Below are positions 54,601 to 60,600 of a DNA stretch of 64,000 nucleotides, piece after piece. Both the position numbers and the translations under genes were made by a program. Source of the stretch: Lycocorax pyrrhopterus obiensis (taxonomy: Eukaryota > Chordata > Aves > Passeriformes > Paradisaeidae); assembly GCA_014706295.1 (NCBI GenBank), contig JACSVZ010000002.1:20815994-20879993 (forward strand), written 5' to 3'. Positions within the stretch are counted from its first letter, which is position 1. Each line of letters starts with the position of its first letter. Below the pieces are notes generated by a model that saw only the letters and a program-made list of their open reading frames with translations, did not search any database and was not told the origin of the DNA.

Positions 54601-57600
54601 CCAGGTTTCCTCTGGGAAAGTAGGTTCCCTTCCCCGTATGTGTAATGGAGTCCCAGCTTATGGCACTCTATATTATCTAAATAGAAATAACCCATTACAG
54701 CTCTAAATCCACTGCATTTCCTCATAATTTTTCACATACTTTCCCAGTGGATGTTTCTGCACATGTACACCATCAAATATCAGCTGATTACAGACTGAGA
54801 GCTGTTAGTGAAATATGCTTTCATTTCCAGGAGTAAGTACAGGGATGAGGGGCGTGTCCAGAATTTCTGTACTGAACAGGAGATAGATGCTCTTATGGGT
54901 AGGTATGAGTGAATTGGGCTTTCTAATGGGAGCATTCAGCCCTCAGTTTTGCCCATTTCTATAGACTTCTGTTTTCTGTGCAGGCTTCTCTCTGGTTTAA
55001 TTTGGTGGTACTTGTTTTCTTCGGTAGCGTCCACTTCCAGCCGCCCCTGCCCCATTTCTCTGCATGAAATAACATTGGCCAGTATGTGCTTTGGGTGTTT
55101 GTTCTCTTGTTCTTGAATGTCATGAAAACTGTCACAGGCCTTATTAAACAGGCAAGCATGCACACCAACTATAAACACATCTGTTAATGATTGTACAGCT
55201 GCAAACTATGTTTGCAGCTTCTTCCTGAGACTACAAATGTAGAATTTTTCACTGTGCTTATTTAACAAGATTAAATTGTGTGCCGTTGTACATCCCATCA
55301 AAGGGGTTCTGACCTTGAAAATACCTAAATTGCCCCGGTTGCCCTGTCTGTCTAATCAGCCCGCAGCATTCAGGTTTGACAGCATTGTGAAGCAGCTGAA
55401 GTGGGCTGCAGAGGCACCCCTGTGGGTTGCTGAGGTGTAAGGCATGCAGCACATGGTTTGAATGGAAGCTCCTTGTGCCCACCACAGACTGCTGGAGCTC
55501 GCAGGCTCCCAGAGGCTCTGCTGGCTGCACAGAGGTGCCTTGCGTTCAGCAGGGTGAATGCAGGAGCGCTTCTGGGTAGAGGAGGGACACACGCAAGGAG
55601 TGGGATGTGTAGCAGGAGCCAGCAGGGGAAGGGCTGCAGCACAAAGGTACCTTCTTATGCTTTGGGGTGACGTCAGTCTGGAGCTGCACAAAAGAAGAAA
55701 AAGCGGAGGCTTTTATGCACAGCCAGATGACATCAGTTCCATACAGTAGCCATGGTGCTGGGTTAACTTGCTTTTCTAAAGCTCTGAAAGCTTTCCAGAA
55801 TCTGCCTGCATGGTAAACACTCTTGTGCTTTCCCTCCTTTCCCACCCCTCTGCAGTCCTTTTTTGCACTGACATTCAGTTCTGTCAGACAGCACTGCCCT
55901 TCTGTTAATTCCTGGATGCTAAACTCCACCCTAATGCTGCACAGAGCCCAGACTGCTAATGTGGGGCTGTGTCTAAGCAGCAGACCAGGATCTGTGGGGT
56001 CAGATAGACCTGGCTCTTAGGGAATGTCATTGCTGGCTCAGAACGTCACAGCTGTGACTTCTGACAGCTTGCAATGTGAGTGCAAGTTCCTCCAGAGCTG
56101 ACCACAGCTGTCATATTTTTGTTCATTACAAAAATTTCCTCTTTTTTTCTCCATTGGTGTCATGCACCAATACAGCCATTCCTCTTACTCTTGGTGGCTA
56201 CATTGTCTGTTGCTCTAGAGTGGATAAAATTAGATATGTCCCTGTGGTCAGGGTACTATATTTACCTCTCCCTTCTGAAAATCTTTCAAGCACATTAAAA
56301 AAATTCACTGGAAAAAGTCTCCTTGTCTAGGGGAACTGATCAGGAGATGCAGCCTTTGAGTTGGGTATTTCAGAGTGAAGCATTTGGGTCCTTTCTTCCC
56401 TGAGGGCAAATCCCTAGGGAAATCTACACCCAGATCTGGTAACTTCTCACCTGACAAGAAAATAACAGAGCTACATATATTGCTGAGAGAAGAGCTTTTA
56501 TTTCTGCTCAAGTGACAAATGTGTGCTCTAGAGTTCAAGCTGCTGTGAACTATTTCTCAGGCTGTCCATGTGCTCCGGCAGTTGTGAAGCCTCTATGAGA
56601 TATATTTCAAGGACATTCACGTGTTTTGATGGTAAAGAGAGCAGCACTTATATTTGCCATGTGCCTGATAGAATTTGCTTCAGACACTCTTCCCAGCAGC
56701 TTTTTCACAGTTGTGAGGTGGTCAAAAAAAGACAAAAGCTTACCTCATTGATAGCTGATTTGAGTAGCCCCTCCTGCCACAAATGAAACAAAACTGTTTT
56801 CATTTAAAACATTTGCATCTGATCTTTCCAGCTGTTGAGGAAACCCGTTCTAAAAAGTGGTTTCTTTGAAAACCTGTAGGCTTTCACAAAGACAGAATTA
56901 GTAACTGATCTTAGGAGAACGCTGTTATTTATGCTTAAAAGTGTCCTATATAATTTTTACTTGGATAGAAAGCTCTAGTGCAGATAAGTAAATTTAAAAA
57001 CTACTGTGGTTCTGAAATAACATTGTTCATCTAAGCGGCTTTCATTGATGAGGATGGATTTAGAATTGATTTGGCTAAATCACTAATGTTTTCTTTTGCA
57101 GTCAAGGCCTCGAGGATTATTTACCAGTGGAAAGCTTGAATCTGCAAGGTGCTTATTCTACTTTCACTCTGTTTTAGGAAGCTTAATATAAGCAAATATA
57201 TATGGGGGCATATATTGGCCCTTTGAGAAAGAAAAAACTTGTGGTAACAGTCTGGATATTGCAAAGATGCAATGCCAATCAAATTGCTTTCCTTAAAAAA
57301 AATTCAGGAGGCCAAGAGGGCAAAGGTCTCTCAGTGCAAAATTACACCAGTGACAACTGTCATATCTGAGAAGACACATAAATATGTGTCCCTGGACCTG
57401 TGACTTACCTTATTAAGAAATGTGCATGTAGAAGCTCACTGCTTTATATATACATCTGCCTTTCATTGGAAGCTCACTCCACTTGACTGCTTGATTGTCA
57501 ATAGAGCTTATAAATTAAATTGTCTCTTCTCAGCATAGTCCAAATTTGCACCCACTATTCTGCCTTCCATTTCACATCGTCAGTATATGTGTCAAGTCAA

Positions 57601-60600
57601 ACATTAAATAGTTTGATAGTTCTTCAGAGAAGCACTACAGAAACAGAGGTTAGATGAAGGTGCAGAAGCCATTCACTGCAAACATTTGTCACGCATCCAT
57701 TAGGATTGCTGAAGAGAATATCACACTGCAGGTCAGCAAAGGAGCTGAGGTCCAGATTTTCTAAGCCTGAATCATAGCTCTGTTGTTGATTTCTTGTGTA
57801 ACCTTTGACAAATTGCCATCTGTTCAGTTTCCAAAAATGACTATTCCTTTTCAGCGTCTTTCTGTCACATTAAGTCTAAGGATGAACAGGGTCTGATATT
57901 AACAAATCAGAAAGCAGAAAAAACCCAAAACAGTATCTCACTTAAATTTTTGCTCTCTTGCATAAACCCTTATGACATAAATTATTCTACTTCAGCCATT
58001 GGACAATATTCCAAACCTACCCAAGAGAGCAAAAGTTTTCAGAATCAAATCCAAATTATACTTCATGCAAGTATTATTGTAGTACAGGCAAATGTTTATA
58101 GTATATGCTTCTTGCAATTAGAGTCAATTTACATTTACTGAAATGTTTCACCATGAGTACCACAACTGGAAAACTCTGTATCCTATCATTTCCCCAACTT
58201 TGATTTTACAGGAACAGTGCCAGTTCACTTTAACCTTTATGGATGGGATTTTTCTAGCATGTGGCTAAAACATACCCATGAATAAATCTGAAAACCCTGC
58301 AAATAATAGAGTTTTCCACATATTACAACATTTCGTTCAGCTATAATTATTTCTGAGAATTGGGATTCTTCTTTGGTTAATGAACACCATCTGCTAACCA
58401 GACAGGCAGTAATATGGAAAGATCTGTAAATCATCCCTTGCACAATCTTCAGTGAATACGTAGATTTTAGTCAGAGGAAAGCAAAACCACCAAATATATG
58501 TTTCCTAAGTTTTCTGTTTGTTGTCTGATTTCCTAGCAACTAACACCAGAGTAGGTAGTAGTTTTCAGCATTTTTCAAGGGAATTCCAGGACCTTTACAC
58601 TACTAAAAGAGTATCTTCCCTTTCTTATTTTTTTTCTCTGTTTAACTGCAGAGATGAAATGTCAAAAATTACTGCAAGAAGGTTGTAAGAAACTGGTCAT
58701 ATGCTGTATGCAGTTCAGCTGCAAGAAACTTTTCCACAGTGCAGCTGTCTGCATTTCACAGCACACAACAAAACCATGTATTTCTGTGCTGAGAAAATCT
58801 TTTAAAGATGTTTCACTAGGAGCAGAATGGCTTGGTATTATTCACTATTTTTTCAGTGAGAGCTGAAGTAATGCAGCAATTTATAGGTTCTGCTTCTGCA
58901 TTTTTAATTACCCCTAAAGACCATTTTTTTTTACTTTTTTGCTATAAACAGCACAAATTCCATTTATTTGAATAGAATCAAACTTTTATTTGATGTTTGG
59001 AGACAAATGCAAACATTGGGAGAAGGTTTGTATTCGTGTAATTAATTATTCATGTAACTTTGTAATCAAAGTTTTGTAAGCATTTCAGAAAGTTCATTAT
59101 TTGAGTTTTCTCATTTGGGTGTTATAATAGAGCCAGTGAGTTTAAATTTGGAACATTTTTTTTAATCTCTTAAGTATTTATGTAAATATGTTTTAAAAAT
59201 CAACTAGCATCTATATTTTCAGAAAAGCACAACAGAATTTATTCTTACCTCATCCTTATAAAGAACAGAAACATTCTGAGTCGACTTCCTGGCAGCTGGC
59301 CAGAGAGTTCAGAGATACTGTTTCTGCTCTGATGTGGACGTTTCTAGTGGCATATGCTGGTCTGTCAAAAAAATTCGTGTGTGAAGTTCACATATTTGCA
59401 AAGATCAGTGAGTTCTTTTTTCATCTATTAGTCAGTGAATGCTTAGGCATGAACACAAGTAATTCTGATCTGTTTGCAAACAACTTATAAGAAATGAATC
59501 TCAGAGACCTAAACTTTACCTCCATTTTACTGGCGCACTTAAAAAGAATCACTCAATTGAAAAAAAAAAAAAAAGCCTTTTCTGGGAACATTTTTAGTTG
59601 GAAGAAAAGAAATGGGACATTAAAAACAGTTTGACCTTCTTACTCATGTGCTCCAGGAGAATGTTGATTGAGCTCCGAGGAAATATAAACCTCTCTGGAG
59701 AAGGAGTGTGAGTAATCTGAATGCTACCTGCAAGGATTGCATGGAAGAAAGGTCTGTGCCTCAAAGAAGAGCACACAAGCTTTCCACTCCTCTGAGCCAT
59801 TTTGGATTTAAAAAAAACCCCGTCTTTTGTGGCTATCAGGAAACTCTCAGTTGGAGAAGCTGAGTCATAACTGCCTGTTAAGTTTTAAAATGTTCCCAGC
59901 TTTCTTCAGGCTGAGATAAATAGCAATTGGCTTTGTTCTCTCCTGCTGAAACTCCCCTGCTCCCTGTTCCCACCCCCTCAGGAGCCAAGACATTAAGTCT
60001 GTTTGTTGAGAAATCTGTTTCCCAAGCTGGCAAAGAGGTTTTTTCCTCCTGAAGTCTGTCCTTAGTGGCTGTGTAATTCCAGCTGCTGAGGGGAAAGAAA
60101 GTGTGCAAATTCCACTGTAAGACTTCCCCGACGACAACACCTTTTTTTCTCCAGTTGTAAAACCTCAACGACCTGGTTTCTTTAGAGGAAAAACAGGCCA
60201 TCTTCTAATGGCACTGGGAAAAAAAAGGGATGGTGGTTTACATAGAAGCTTTCTTCCTCTCCTTCCCACTGATGAAATGTTCATGGATATCAAAGTTTCA
60301 GTGGCCTAAGATTTACCTGTGCTGGCAGCCTCAGGGAAGGAAGTGCACTGCCTTTTTCTCCATAGGGATTGAAGGCAGGATTGATTTAAAGTACACTTAA
60401 AAGCTTCTTTAGCTCCTAGATTGAGATGCCCAGCAGTTTGACAATGTAGCTTTGTGACTGCAGGACAAGCCACCTCCAGCTGCATCGTGTGCAGCAGGGT
60501 GGGGAAAAGGGAGAAGAGCTAACCCTGTGCCAATTCACCTGCGAGTCAGCTTCAGCTATGTAAAAGTTTACCTGGATTAGTGGGAATTCTTTTGTTTAAA